Positions 7,899-16,649 of a stretch of DNA of 58,899 nucleotides are shown in pieces. The first letter of the stretch is position 1. Each line of letters begins with the position of its first letter. The notes under the pieces were generated by a model. That model had not been told where the DNA came from. It was given only the letters and a program-made list of their open reading frames with translations, and did no database searches. Source of the DNA: Chloroflexota bacterium. Its GTDB lineage: Bacteria > Chloroflexota > Anaerolineae > Anaerolineales > Villigracilaceae. The stretch covers positions 1-58,899 of the forward strand of contig JACAET010000015.1 of assembly GCA_013388685.1 (NCBI GenBank). Direction: 5' to 3'. Both the position numbers and the translations under genes were made by a program.

Positions 7899-9292
7899 AC
7901 GCTCCAACGATCTGGATTCTGACGCCCGCGATTTTCGCCATCCTGCTGATGCCCCTCCGAAATCAACGCGCCCTGAGTTTGATCGGCGGCGTCTTTACCG
8001 TCCTGCTGGCAGTTGCGGCGCAATTCGTTCCCATGGAACAGGCATTAAGGCTTGGCACCCTCTCGCTCAGAATCGAATCGTCGCTCAACATTCTCGGCAG
8101 GCAATTGGTCATCAACCCTCAGGAAGGTCCGCTCCTGGCTTTGATCTATGGAGCGACCTCATTGTGGTTCTTCGGCGCAGAGGCATCCAAATCGGCTTTG
8201 CGTTTCGTCCCGTTGGGGTTGCTTGTCACGGCGCTGATGGTCGCGTCCATCGCCGTGGAACCCTTCCTGTTTGCCGCACTGTTCATCGAAACAGCCGTCC
8301 TTTTGGCGGTTCCATTGGTGACGAGCATTGATAAACCGCCCGGCAAGGGCATCATCCGCTTTCTAATCTATCAAACGCTTGCCATGCCGTGTATCCTCAC
8401 ATCCGGCTGGCTGTTGGCGGGTGTGGAAGCCAGCCCGGGTAACCTGACTCTCGCCGCGCAATCCGCCGCAGTCCTGGGACTGGGTTTTGCCTTCCTGTTG
8501 GCGGTCTTTCCGTTGTACAACTGGATTCCCATGCTTTTGGAGGAATCGCCGCCTTTCACCGTTGGTTTTCTCCTCTGGATCCTTCCCACCGCTACGCTGG
8601 TGTTCGGGGTCGGTTTTATTGACCGCTATTCCTGGCTGCGCACCTCCCCCCAATTCGTCACCGCCCTGCGTTTTTCCGGGTTGCTGATGCTCGCGACGGG
8701 CGGACTTTGGGCGGCATTTCAAAATCATATCGGGCGGATCATGGCATACGGTTCCATCGCCGAGACGGGTTTTGCCCTGCTTGCCCTCAGCCTGGACTCC
8801 CGGGTGGGAATTCCCATTTTATTCCTGCTCTTTCCGGCGCGCGCGCTGGGTCTTGCAGTCTGGTCTCTGGCGCTCACCATCCTCAAAGAGCGCTCGAAAT
8901 CAATGCGCTTCAGTGACGTGCGCGGCATGTTGAGAATAGCACCCATTGCGGGGGCGGGACTGGCGCTGGCATCGCTTTCCACCAGCGGCTTTCCGCTTTT
9001 GGGCGGATTCCCAGCCAGGCTGGCGCTATGGGATGCCCTGGCACGCGTTTCGCTTACCGGCGCCTTCTGGATGGGAGTCGGCGTCATCAGCCTGTTTGCC
9101 GCGTCCTTCCGCATGCTGGCTGTCCTCAGCATGGCAGACGAGTACGCAGGCTGGGAGGCCAACGAAAACTGGTTGCAAGCGCTGATGCTCGGGCTGGGAA
9201 TAATCGGGCTGTTCATCCTGGGCTTGTTTCCGCAAGCCGTTCAATTCTTCCTCGCGGATCTACCCGCCATGTTCGAACACCTCGGTCAGTGA
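7895..9292 (+). CDS. second antiporter-like membrane subunit (NuoM/N type)
   Basis: 465 residues from ATG 7895, overlapping the previous stop by 4 nt. About 14 membrane segments. FLFAALFIETAVLLAVPLV retains the conserved TM5 Glu. The TM7 motif reads FAFLLAVFPLYNWIPML, where the usual pattern is Lys five residues before Pro and His after it; here these are Leu and Tyr. LSTSGFPLLGGFPAR matches the later conserved loop of NuoM/N. With its two partners it forms a membrane module that resembles complex I but may not pump by the standard route. Confidence 0.78.
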   Translation: MNAPTIWILTPAIFAILLMPLRNQRALSLIGGVFTVLLAVAAQFVPMEQALRLGTLSLRIESSLNILGRQLVINPQEGPLLALIYGATSLWFFGAEASKSALRFVPLGLLVTALMVASIAVEPFLFAALFIETAVLLAVPLVTSIDKPPGKGIIRFLIYQTLAMPCILTSGWLLAGVEASPGNLTLAAQSAAVLGLGFAFLLAVFPLYNWIPMLLEESPPFTVGFLLWILPTATLVFGVGFIDRYSWLRTSPQFVTALRFSGLLMLATGGLWAAFQNHIGRIMAYGSIAETGFALLALSLDSRVGIPILFLLFPARALGLAVWSLALTILKERSKSMRFSDVRGMLRIAPIAGAGLALASLSTSGFPLLGGFPARLALWDALARVSLTGAFWMGVGVISLFAASFRMLAVLSMADEYAGWEANENWLQALMLGLGIIGLFILGLFPQAVQFFLADLPAMFEHLGQ

Positions 9293-9454
9293 AACGGTAT
9301 CCTCCAGCGCCGGTTTATGCCCGAAAAAACCGCTTTTCAAGCATTGGACCTTATCCGAGCAGAGCGGTTATGAGACACTATCCATTAATATACTTCGTCG
9401 AAAATGACAATTTCACGAATGCCCATCCGCGGAAAGGCTCCCTGGCGTTGAGGT

Positions 9455-9460
9455 TATAAT
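9455..9460 (+). promoter_or_regulatory. -10 box for coiled-coil gene
   Basis: TATAAT, 34 nt before the ATG at 9495; GCCGGAGG lies just before that ATG. The -35 region is not convincing. The gap 9293-9494 otherwise shows nothing clear. Confidence 0.45.
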
Positions 9461-9494
9461 ACCCACGTTATTCAAGAAATTCGCCGGAGGCAAC

Positions 9495-10694
9495 ATGGAT
9501 TTTGAACAGATCGTCAAACGCCTGCAATGGCTGGATGAAGAACACCGCAAGGATAAAGCCGCCATCATCGAACTGGAGGAGCGTATCGCCGCATACCAAG
9601 CGAATCTGGATACCGTGACAAAACAGATTAAACCGCTCGAAAAACAGATTGCGGCTCTGACTTCCACAACCGCGCGCGTGGAACAATTCGAAACCATCCT
9701 GGCGAAACAACGGGAGGAGGCAAAAAATGCTCTCGAGGAATTGGACCAAAAATACCAGAAGCGCGAAAAAGAATGGCTCGCCCAACGGCATAAAGACCTC
9801 GAACCTTTTCACAAGGAAATCGAAAAACTCAAGAAGGCGCTGACCGAAATCGCGCCCATCAAACGCGAACTCAAGAGCCGCGCCAGCGCAGAGAACCGCC
9901 TGCAGCTGGAAATCGATCAGTTAAAACCCCCTCTCGAGGAGGTCAAACATATCGCGGAAGACGCGATCCGCGCGCAACGCGTCTTCGACGAAAACCGCAA
10001 GCAGGACATGAAACGCATTGCCGATCTGCAAGGCGAATTGACCGCCCTCCGCATACGGATTGATGAGGCGCGCACCAAAGCCGACGCCGGCGCAGACAGC
10101 GTCCGACATCTTGAGAATCGCTTCAAGGAACTGCTGGTCTCCGAAGCGGAACGCAAAGCCGCGCAGGCTGAATTCATCGAAAAACAATCCATCGCCCACC
10201 TGGACCGCGAACGCGCTTACAAAGAATGGAGTCAAAGTTACGCGGAATTCGAAAAACAAGTGGAAAAGCTCGAGACGCAGTCCCTCGCGCTCGAAGAGAC
10301 TTTACGATCCGCGAAGCGCGCCCAAGAAACCTACAACGAACTCAACGCCAAACTCGAACGGCGCATCAACGAAGTCACCGAAATGCAGCGTCTTGCCGAA
10401 GACCGCCTGCGGCAGGAGTGGGTCACATTCAAAGCCGACGATCAGAAACGCTGGACGGGCTACACCCTCTCGCAGGACGAAGGCGGCAAGGATATTCGCA
10501 AATCCATTCAAAAACTGGAAGACCGTCTCGCCACGCTGGATGAATCCTTGCAGGCAACCCAGGATCAATTACACCAGACTGCAGACACCACCGAACAACA
10601 ACTGCAGGAACTGATGAACGTCGCCCATGAGTGGCTTTCCTCCTACCAACGCATCATGGGACACGGAAAAACAACCAAGAAAACGAAAAAATAG
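9495..10694 (+). CDS. long coiled-coil protein
   Basis: 399 residues, highly charged and almost entirely heptad-like (runs such as LEERIAAYQANLDTV and IEKLKKALTEIAPIK). No signal peptide, no membrane segment and no nucleotide-binding motif. It looks like a cytoplasmic structural or scaffold protein of SMC/KfrA-like appearance but without head domains. Start is supported by GGAGG 5 nt upstream. Its stop codon TAG shares its last base with the left end of a palindromic repeat element, so the element may have supplied the stop. Confidence 0.75.
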   Translation: MDFEQIVKRLQWLDEEHRKDKAAIIELEERIAAYQANLDTVTKQIKPLEKQIAALTSTTARVEQFETILAKQREEAKNALEELDQKYQKREKEWLAQRHKDLEPFHKEIEKLKKALTEIAPIKRELKSRASAENRLQLEIDQLKPPLEEVKHIAEDAIRAQRVFDENRKQDMKRIADLQGELTALRIRIDEARTKADAGADSVRHLENRFKELLVSEAERKAAQAEFIEKQSIAHLDRERAYKEWSQSYAEFEKQVEKLETQSLALEETLRSAKRAQETYNELNAKLERRINEVTEMQRLAEDRLRQEWVTFKADDQKRWTGYTLSQDEGGKDIRKSIQKLEDRLATLDESLQATQDQLHQTADTTEQQLQELMNVAHEWLSSYQRIMGHGKTTKKTKK

Positions 10695-10805
10695 ACCTCT
10701 TGCAGACGCGCGCCACCCTGCCCGGGCGGGCGTTGCCAGGGGAAAGCACACAATACGCCCGCGTAAGAGACGTTCTCGAACGTCGGCTGGCGGATGCAGG
10801 AGATC
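10694..10805. repeat. palindromic element, copy 1 (imperfect terminal inverted repeats)
   Basis: About 112 bp. Left end GACCTCTTGCA (10694-10704) and right end TGCAGGAGATC (10795-10805) are inverted repeats with two mismatches. An internal hairpin GACGTTC-TC-GAACGTC sits at 10769-10784. The same ends and hairpin recur at 20838-20925. No coding capacity. It resembles a MITE or REP-type element. Confidence 0.7.
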
Positions 10806-10830
10806 AAACAAAAAGCCAAAATCAAAATGA

Positions 10831-10881
10831 CCGAGACACGGCAACACAGGGATTTTCTTTCTCGGTGTCTCCGTGTCTTGG
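10831..10881. repeat. inverted repeat upstream of selB
   Basis: CCGAGACACGG (10831-10841) and CCGTGTCTTGG (10871-10881) are inverted with one mismatch, separated by 29 nt. The right arm ends 21 nt before the selB ATG, so it may fold in the leader. Similar 'gtgtctccgtgtct' sequences are common intergenic repeats in several phyla. Confidence 0.45.
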
Positions 10882-10902
10882 CGATTGTTTAACGAGGAAA
10901 TC

Positions 10903-12798
10903 ATGCGCGTTATCGGCACGGCAGGTCATGTGGATCACGGAAAATCCACTCTCATCGCGGCGCTCACAGGCACACATCCCGACCGTCTCAAAGAGGAACA
11001 GGCACGCGAGATGACCATCGAGCTTGGCTTCGCCTGGATGACCCTGCCAAACGGCGAGGAAATCGGCATCGTGGATGTACCGGGGCATCGCGATTTTATC
11101 GAAAATATGCTGGCGGGTGTCGGCGGAATTGACGCCACCCTTTTTGTCATCGCGGCAGACGAGGGCGTCATGCCGCAGACAAAAGAACATCTTGCGATCC
11201 TGAATCTGTTGCAGATTCCCGCCGGTCTGATCGCCTTGACGAAAACCGACCTCGCCTCAGATCCGGCGTGGCTTGATCTCATCGAAGCGGATATTCGCGC
11301 CGCCGCCGCCGGCACTGTTTTACATGATGCTCCCATCGTGCGCGTTTCTGCCCGAACCCAAACGGGACTCGATGAACTTGTTGCCCGCCTTGAAACGCTC
11401 TTCGAAAACAAGCCCGCTCGTCCCGATTTGAATCGTCCGCGCCTGCCCATTGACCGCGTCTTCACAATGAGCGGGTTTGGAACCATCGTCACCGGGACAT
11501 TGAGCGACGGGCATCTTTCAACGGGCGACGAGATCGAGATTTTACCGAAAGGGCTGCGAGGAAGAATCCGCGGATTGCAGACCCATAAGAAAAGGGAGGA
11601 TACAGCCGTGCCGGGCTCGCGCACGGCTGTAAACATTTCGGGCATTGACACAGAACAGATCCGCCGCGGAGATGTTCTCGCACAGCCCGGTCAATACCTG
11701 CCTTCCCGCAGATTGGACGCTCATCTCCGATTGCTCAAGGATGTGTCTTCGCCGATTCGTCATGGACAGGAGGTCAAATTTTTCATCGGGGCGTCCGAAA
11801 CGCTCGGAACCCTGCGCCTGCTCGGAACAGATGCCATCCAGCCCGGTCAAGAAGGCTGGATTCAATTGGAGTTGCGCAATCCGGTTGTCGCTGTGCGCGG
11901 CGACCGGTACATCCTGCGCCGCCCCTCCCCCGGCGAGACGCTGGGAGGAGGCGTGATCGTGGACCACGCGCCAAAGGGGCGGCACAAACGCTTCGATGGA
12001 TCCGTCCTGGAATCGCTCGAAGCGCTGGCGCAGGGTTCCCCCGCCGACGTGCTGTTCGAGGCGGCAATGGCGATGAATGTTGCACCGATCAGGGAGATGA
12101 TTCGCCAGTCTCGCCTGGAGGAGACGAAAGCGAAGGCGGCGTTCAAGGAGTTGCTTGAAACCGGCAAACTGATGATTCTCGAGAATGGCGAACCGGCGAT
12201 CACCAGCGATTTGCTGGCAGTATCCCTTCCCCGTTGGAACGCGCTGCGCGATCGGGCGCTTACGCTGATCGAGACCTATCACCAAGAGCATCCGTTAAGG
12301 CGCGGCATCCCTCGTGAGGAATTGAAGAGCAGGCTCAAACTGACGCCGCGTGTCTTCAATGCCTTGTACAAGAGACTCGTCGCCGAAAACCTGGCCGCCG
12401 AGCAATCTTCCTTCGTTTCGAAACCCGGACATGAAATCCGCTTCGATGGACAGGGGCAGGTCAAAGTCCGGGCATTGATGCGCAGGTTCGAGGAGACTCC
12501 TTTCAGTCCGCCAGGGATGAAGGAATGCCAGGCAGAGGCAGGGGATGAAGTGGTCTCCGCGCTGATCGAATTGGGAGAGTTCATTGCGATCTCACCCGAT
12601 GTGATTTTCCGAAAGCGGGAGTATGACTTCATGTTGACCGAAATTCGCCGGGCAATCGAAGCGAGGGGAAGGATCTCCCTGGCGGAGGTTCGCGACCTGT
12701 TCAAGACGAGCCGCAAATACGCGCAGGCGTTTCTCGAGCATTTGGACGCCGTCGGCGTGACCCTGCGCGAAGGTGATTTTAGAAGGTTGAAGAAATGA
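10903..12798 (+). CDS. selB: selenocysteine-specific elongation factor SelB
   Basis: 631 residues from ATG 10903 (ACGAGGAAATC upstream). GTPase motifs are complete: GTAGHVDHGKST (G1), DVPGHRDF (G3), TKTD (G4). Domains II and III follow (DRVFTMSGFGTIVTGTL), and the C-terminal ~230 residues hold the winged-helix repeats that bind the SECIS element (for example LEHLDAVGVTLREGDFRRL). SelB carries Sec-tRNA to the ribosome at recoded UGA codons. selA, selC and selD are not in the window, and I found no gene here with a convincing internal Sec UGA. The stop overlaps the histidine kinase start by 4 nt. Confidence 0.95.
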   Translation: MRVIGTAGHVDHGKSTLIAALTGTHPDRLKEEQAREMTIELGFAWMTLPNGEEIGIVDVPGHRDFIENMLAGVGGIDATLFVIAADEGVMPQTKEHLAILNLLQIPAGLIALTKTDLASDPAWLDLIEADIRAAAAGTVLHDAPIVRVSARTQTGLDELVARLETLFENKPARPDLNRPRLPIDRVFTMSGFGTIVTGTLSDGHLSTGDEIEILPKGLRGRIRGLQTHKKREDTAVPGSRTAVNISGIDTEQIRRGDVLAQPGQYLPSRRLDAHLRLLKDVSSPIRHGQEVKFFIGASETLGTLRLLGTDAIQPGQEGWIQLELRNPVVAVRGDRYILRRPSPGETLGGGVIVDHAPKGRHKRFDGSVLESLEALAQGSPADVLFEAAMAMNVAPIREMIRQSRLEETKAKAAFKELLETGKLMILENGEPAITSDLLAVSLPRWNALRDRALTLIETYHQEHPLRRGIPREELKSRLKLTPRVFNALYKRLVAENLAAEQSSFVSKPGHEIRFDGQGQVKVRALMRRFEETPFSPPGMKECQAEAGDEVVSALIELGEFIAISPDVIFRKREYDFMLTEIRRAIEARGRISLAEVRDLFKTSRKYAQAFLEHLDAVGVTLREGDFRRLKK

Positions 12799-15700
12799 AT
12801 TTCCTGAAGCGACTAACCGCCCCGCCTGTATTCGACGATGAGGCAAAAACCCAACAGGCATATCTTCTCCATATCATTGGATGGACGCTGATCTGCGCGC
12901 CGCTTCCCTTTGTTGCCTATTCCTTTTCCTTGCCGAACGAAATCCTGCACCGCTCATTGATCCTGATTGGCGTAGGCGAAGCCATCAACATCCTGCTGCT
13001 GTTCATATTGCAGCGCGGTCATGTGAAGGCGGTGTCTGTCATGCAGGCGGGCGCTTTTTGGATGCTCTTTACGGCGATCGCCGTCACAGGCAGGGGAGTG
13101 CGGGGCGAGGCGTACCTGATCGGGTATGTCATTGTCATCACCATCGCGGGCATTCTGCTGGGCGGACGCGGCGCCCTGGTCTTCACGGTCCTTTCGCTCG
13201 CGGCGGGAGCAGTCATGGTCGCATGGGAATTGCGGGGCGGTTTCAGACCCATCGGTGAAAATACGCCGCTCACGACATGGATCGTCAGCCTGGTTTTGTT
13301 TCCGGTCGGCGCAGTGCTTCAGTACCTCGGGTCCCGCGCGATGCGGTATGCACTGGCTCGCGCGCGGTCCAGCGAGGAACGCTATCGCCTGATTTCGCAA
13401 GTCAGTTCCGATTACACATTTTCGACCGCACTCGACCTGGAAGGGAAAATGTACTTGAATTGGGTGGCGGGAGCGTTCGAACAAATGACCGGTTACACCT
13501 TCAACGAATACGTCGCCACGGGAGGCTGGCAAGGGCATCTTCACCCGGAGGATGTGCAAAGGGATGAGGCGGCATTCGAGAAATTGTCGCGGAACGAATC
13601 GGCAATCACCGAAGTGCGCACCTTTAAAAAGAACCGCGAGATTGCCTGGGTGCGTGTGTATGCCCACCCGGTATGGGACGACGGGAACAATCGTCTGGCT
13701 GGGATTGTCGGCGCCGTGCAGGACATTACAGAACAAAAACAGGCGGAAGAGGCGCTGACCCAGGAACGCGACCTTCTGCAAATCTTTCTGGATAACATCC
13801 CGGATATCATTCATCTGAAAGACGTTCACTCCCGCATTCTGCGGATCAACAGAGCACAGGCAGATTCCTGGAATCTCTTCCATCCCAGCGATGCCGTCGG
13901 TAAAAGCGACTTCGATTTCCATCCCCCCGAAATGGCGCGGCATTTTCAGGAGGAGGAAAGGCAAATCCTGGCAGGCGGGGAACCGATCGTCCACCGGCTG
14001 GAGTATAGACCCACCGGGAGCGGCGAGCTGCGCTGGTTTTCCGTGTCAAAACTGCCGGTTCGGGACTCAGACGGGCGCGTCGTGGGGATCATGAGCATCT
14101 CGCGCGACGTCACAAGACAAAAACTGTCCGAGGAACGCGAGGCAAAACGGCGCGAGTACCTCGAAAAAACTCTGGAACTCGGCAAGCAAGTGACAGGTAT
14201 GACAAACCTGTCAGATACGCTGAAGAAGATCTGGCATGGCGTTCACGATGTTCTGGGTTTCGACCGAATGGCGGTTTTCTTGTACAACCCGGAACGGCAT
14301 TCCATGGACAGCATGATCGGTACCTCTGTGAACGGAGAAATGGAAGACACCTCCGGCATCTGGTTTCCCATCGCCGAGCAGACCGCTTTCAAGACCGTAT
14401 TGGACAAACCGGACGGGTTGTTTTTGACCCATCAGTACGATGAGGAAAACAATATCCCAAAAGGGCATGAGATGTATGGCGTCAAAGATTTCGCCGCGGT
14501 TGCCGCATGGGCAGGGGAGAAACCGGTCGCCGTCATCTGCGTGGATCAATTGCTCTCGCAACGCCGCATCACCGACGTACAACTGGAAGCGCTGCGCCTG
14601 TTTGCCGGATACGCCGGTCTTGCCATCGAAAACTCGCGCCTGAACGAAGCCTTGAAACACGAATTGGAACAGCAAAAACGGGCGGAGGAAAACGAATCCA
14701 GCCGCCGCGCCATGCTCGAGAAGGTCATTCTGCTCGGACAACAAGTCACCCAGGTCAAGGAAATGAGAGTCACGCTGGAACAAATCTGGCGCGGCGTTCA
14801 CGATGTCATCGGTTTCGATCGGCTGGCGATCTTTTTATACGACGAGGAGACCAACACCATCCACGGGACGCTGGGCACGGATAATGACGGGCATATGGTT
14901 GAGGAATGGGATTACCGGCGTTCGCTGCACCACGAAAAACCCACCTCCTTCATGCGCGCCCTCGAACAACCCGATGGCTTGTTCTATACCGACAACTTCG
15001 GGGGCGAATTCGACATACCGGAAGGACACGAAATGCACAGCGTTCGGGATTTTGCGGCGGTATCGGCATGGGCAGGAGAGAAACCCGTCGCGATCATCAC
15101 CGTGGATAATCTTCCTTCCAGCCGGCCTTTCACCTCCCCCCAACTGGAAGCCCTGCGATTGTTTGCCGGGTACGCAGGCTTGGCTATCGAGAATTCGCGC
15201 CTGAACGCCGCGCTCCAGGCGGAACTGGAACAGCGCCGCGCGCTCATTGTCGAACTCGAAAACAAGAACGCCGAACTGGAACGCTTCACCTACACGGTCT
15301 CACACGATCTCAAATCGCCTCTGGTCACCATCACCGGGTTCCTGGGCTTTCTCGAAGACGACATCACCAACGGCAGAACCGAGCGGGTCACAGGCAACAT
15401 CCGCAAGATTTCAGCCGCCACCCGAAAAATGCAGACGCTGCTCAATGACCTCCTGGAACTCTCGCGGATTGGACGCATAATCAACCAGCCCGAAAACATT
15501 CCTTTCGGAGAGATTGTCAACGAAGCCGTGGATCGCGTCCGCGGCGTTCTCGACGAACACAACGTGATTCTCGAAATTCAACGGGACCTCCCCGCCGTAT
15601 ACGGCGACCGAATACGCCTGGTTGAAGTCGTTCAAAACCTGCTGGAAAACGCCGTAAAATATTCGAAATCGAACGTCAGACCGCGAATCGAAATCGGCAT

Positions 15701-15953
15701 GAGCGGACTGGACAAACACGGTTTTCCCGTCTTCCACGTACGCGACAACGGCATCGGGATCGAGGCGCAATACCACGAACACATCTTCGGCTTATTCAAC
15801 AAACTCGACATGCACACACCCGGAAGCGGGGTTGGGTTATCATTGGTCAAACGAATCATCGAAGTGCATAATGGGCGTATTTGGGTAGAATCAGAAAAAG
15901 GCAAAGGCGCCGCATTCCATTTTTCACTTCCCACACCGCAATCAAAGGAGTGA
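12795..15953 (+). CDS. hybrid-sensing histidine kinase (membrane-PAS-PAS-GAF-GAF-HisKA-HATPase)
   Basis: 1052 residues. A membrane region of about six helices (residues ~28-180) is followed by a PAS domain (~195-312), a second PAS (~320-440, DNIPDIIHLKDVHSRI), two GAF domains (~455-615 and ~640-805), HisKA with the phospho-acceptor in TVSHDLKSP (His837) and a HATPase domain (NLLENAVKYSK, VRDNGIGIE, GSGVGLSLVKRI). The two GAFs are clearly duplicates, both containing AAVxAWAGEKPVA and LEALRLFAGYAGLAIENSRLN. No receiver domain and no adjacent response regulator. The ATG overlaps the selB stop, so translation is coupled. Confidence 0.93.
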   Translation: MNFLKRLTAPPVFDDEAKTQQAYLLHIIGWTLICAPLPFVAYSFSLPNEILHRSLILIGVGEAINILLLFILQRGHVKAVSVMQAGAFWMLFTAIAVTGRGVRGEAYLIGYVIVITIAGILLGGRGALVFTVLSLAAGAVMVAWELRGGFRPIGENTPLTTWIVSLVLFPVGAVLQYLGSRAMRYALARARSSEERYRLISQVSSDYTFSTALDLEGKMYLNWVAGAFEQMTGYTFNEYVATGGWQGHLHPEDVQRDEAAFEKLSRNESAITEVRTFKKNREIAWVRVYAHPVWDDGNNRLAGIVGAVQDITEQKQAEEALTQERDLLQIFLDNIPDIIHLKDVHSRILRINRAQADSWNLFHPSDAVGKSDFDFHPPEMARHFQEEERQILAGGEPIVHRLEYRPTGSGELRWFSVSKLPVRDSDGRVVGIMSISRDVTRQKLSEEREAKRREYLEKTLELGKQVTGMTNLSDTLKKIWHGVHDVLGFDRMAVFLYNPERHSMDSMIGTSVNGEMEDTSGIWFPIAEQTAFKTVLDKPDGLFLTHQYDEENNIPKGHEMYGVKDFAAVAAWAGEKPVAVICVDQLLSQRRITDVQLEALRLFAGYAGLAIENSRLNEALKHELEQQKRAEENESSRRAMLEKVILLGQQVTQVKEMRVTLEQIWRGVHDVIGFDRLAIFLYDEETNTIHGTLGTDNDGHMVEEWDYRRSLHHEKPTSFMRALEQPDGLFYTDNFGGEFDIPEGHEMHSVRDFAAVSAWAGEKPVAIITVDNLPSSRPFTSPQLEALRLFAGYAGLAIENSRLNAALQAELEQRRALIVELENKNAELERFTYTVSHDLKSPLVTITGFLGFLEDDITNGRTERVTGNIRKISAATRKMQTLLNDLLELSRIGRIINQPENIPFGEIVNEAVDRVRGVLDEHNVILEIQRDLPAVYGDRIRLVEVVQNLLENAVKYSKSNVRPRIEIGMSGLDKHGFPVFHVRDNGIGIEAQYHEHIFGLFNKLDMHTPGSGVGLSLVKRIIEVHNGRIWVESEKGKGAAFHFSLPTPQSKE

Positions 15954-15959
15954 CCCAGC

Positions 15960-16628
15960 ATGTGCGGACGATTTACCCTTGCGGTTGACCCCGCAGACTT
16001 TCAGGAAACCTTCGGCAACTACACCTTTCCAGCGAACTTCGCCCCGCGTTTCAATATTGCGCCCTCCCAGCCGATACTGGCAATCCCAAACGACGGCATG
16101 AACATGGCGGAGTTTTTCATTTGGGGCTTGATACCCATGTGGGCAAAGGACCCCGCCATCGGCAAACGGCTCATCAACGCGCGCGGCGAAACCGTCGCGG
16201 AAAAACCCTCCTTTCGCGGCTCTTTCAAATACAAACGCTGTCTGATTCTCGCAGACGGCTTCTATGAGTGGAAGACCAACGCCGGCAAAAAAACCAAAAC
16301 GCCCTACTACATTTACATGCAGGACCGCCGTCCCTTTGCGTTCGCCGGCTTGTGGGACACATGGGAAAGCCCCGACGGCTCGAGCGTCAAAACCTGCACC
16401 ATCATCACAACCGAACCGAACGAACTGATGGCATCCCTGCATGACCGCATGCCGGTCATTCTGCATCCGCGCGACTACGACAGGTGGCTGGAGGCTTCGC
16501 CTCAAACGCCCGAAAACCTGCTCGCCCTCCTCAAGCCCTACCCCGCCGAAGCCATGTCCGCCCACCCCGTCTCGCCGCTGGTCAACAAGCCCGAAAACGA
16601 CACGCCGCAACTCATCGTTCCGGCGTAG
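15960..16628 (+). CDS. SOS response-associated peptidase (SRAP, YedK/HMCES family)
   Basis: 222 residues. It begins MCGRFTL, with the essential Cys2 that, after Met removal, forms a thiazolidine crosslink to abasic sites in single-stranded DNA. Other active residues are visible: RFNIAPSQ, GFYEWK (Glu) and SLHDRMPVIL (His). The protein shields AP sites during replication. Length matches the family. It starts 6 nt after the kinase gene stops and may share its transcript; the next gene, an MFS exporter, begins 21 nt downstream. Confidence 0.95.
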   Translation: MCGRFTLAVDPADFQETFGNYTFPANFAPRFNIAPSQPILAIPNDGMNMAEFFIWGLIPMWAKDPAIGKRLINARGETVAEKPSFRGSFKYKRCLILADGFYEWKTNAGKKTKTPYYIYMQDRRPFAFAGLWDTWESPDGSSVKTCTIITTEPNELMASLHDRMPVILHPRDYDRWLEASPQTPENLLALLKPYPAEAMSAHPVSPLVNKPENDTPQLIVPA

Positions 16629-16649
16629 CGCCAGCGAACCGCTTCCGCC

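Noticed and set aside
10903..15953. A complete selenocysteine locus
   Set aside because: Only selB is present; selA, selC and selD are not in the window.
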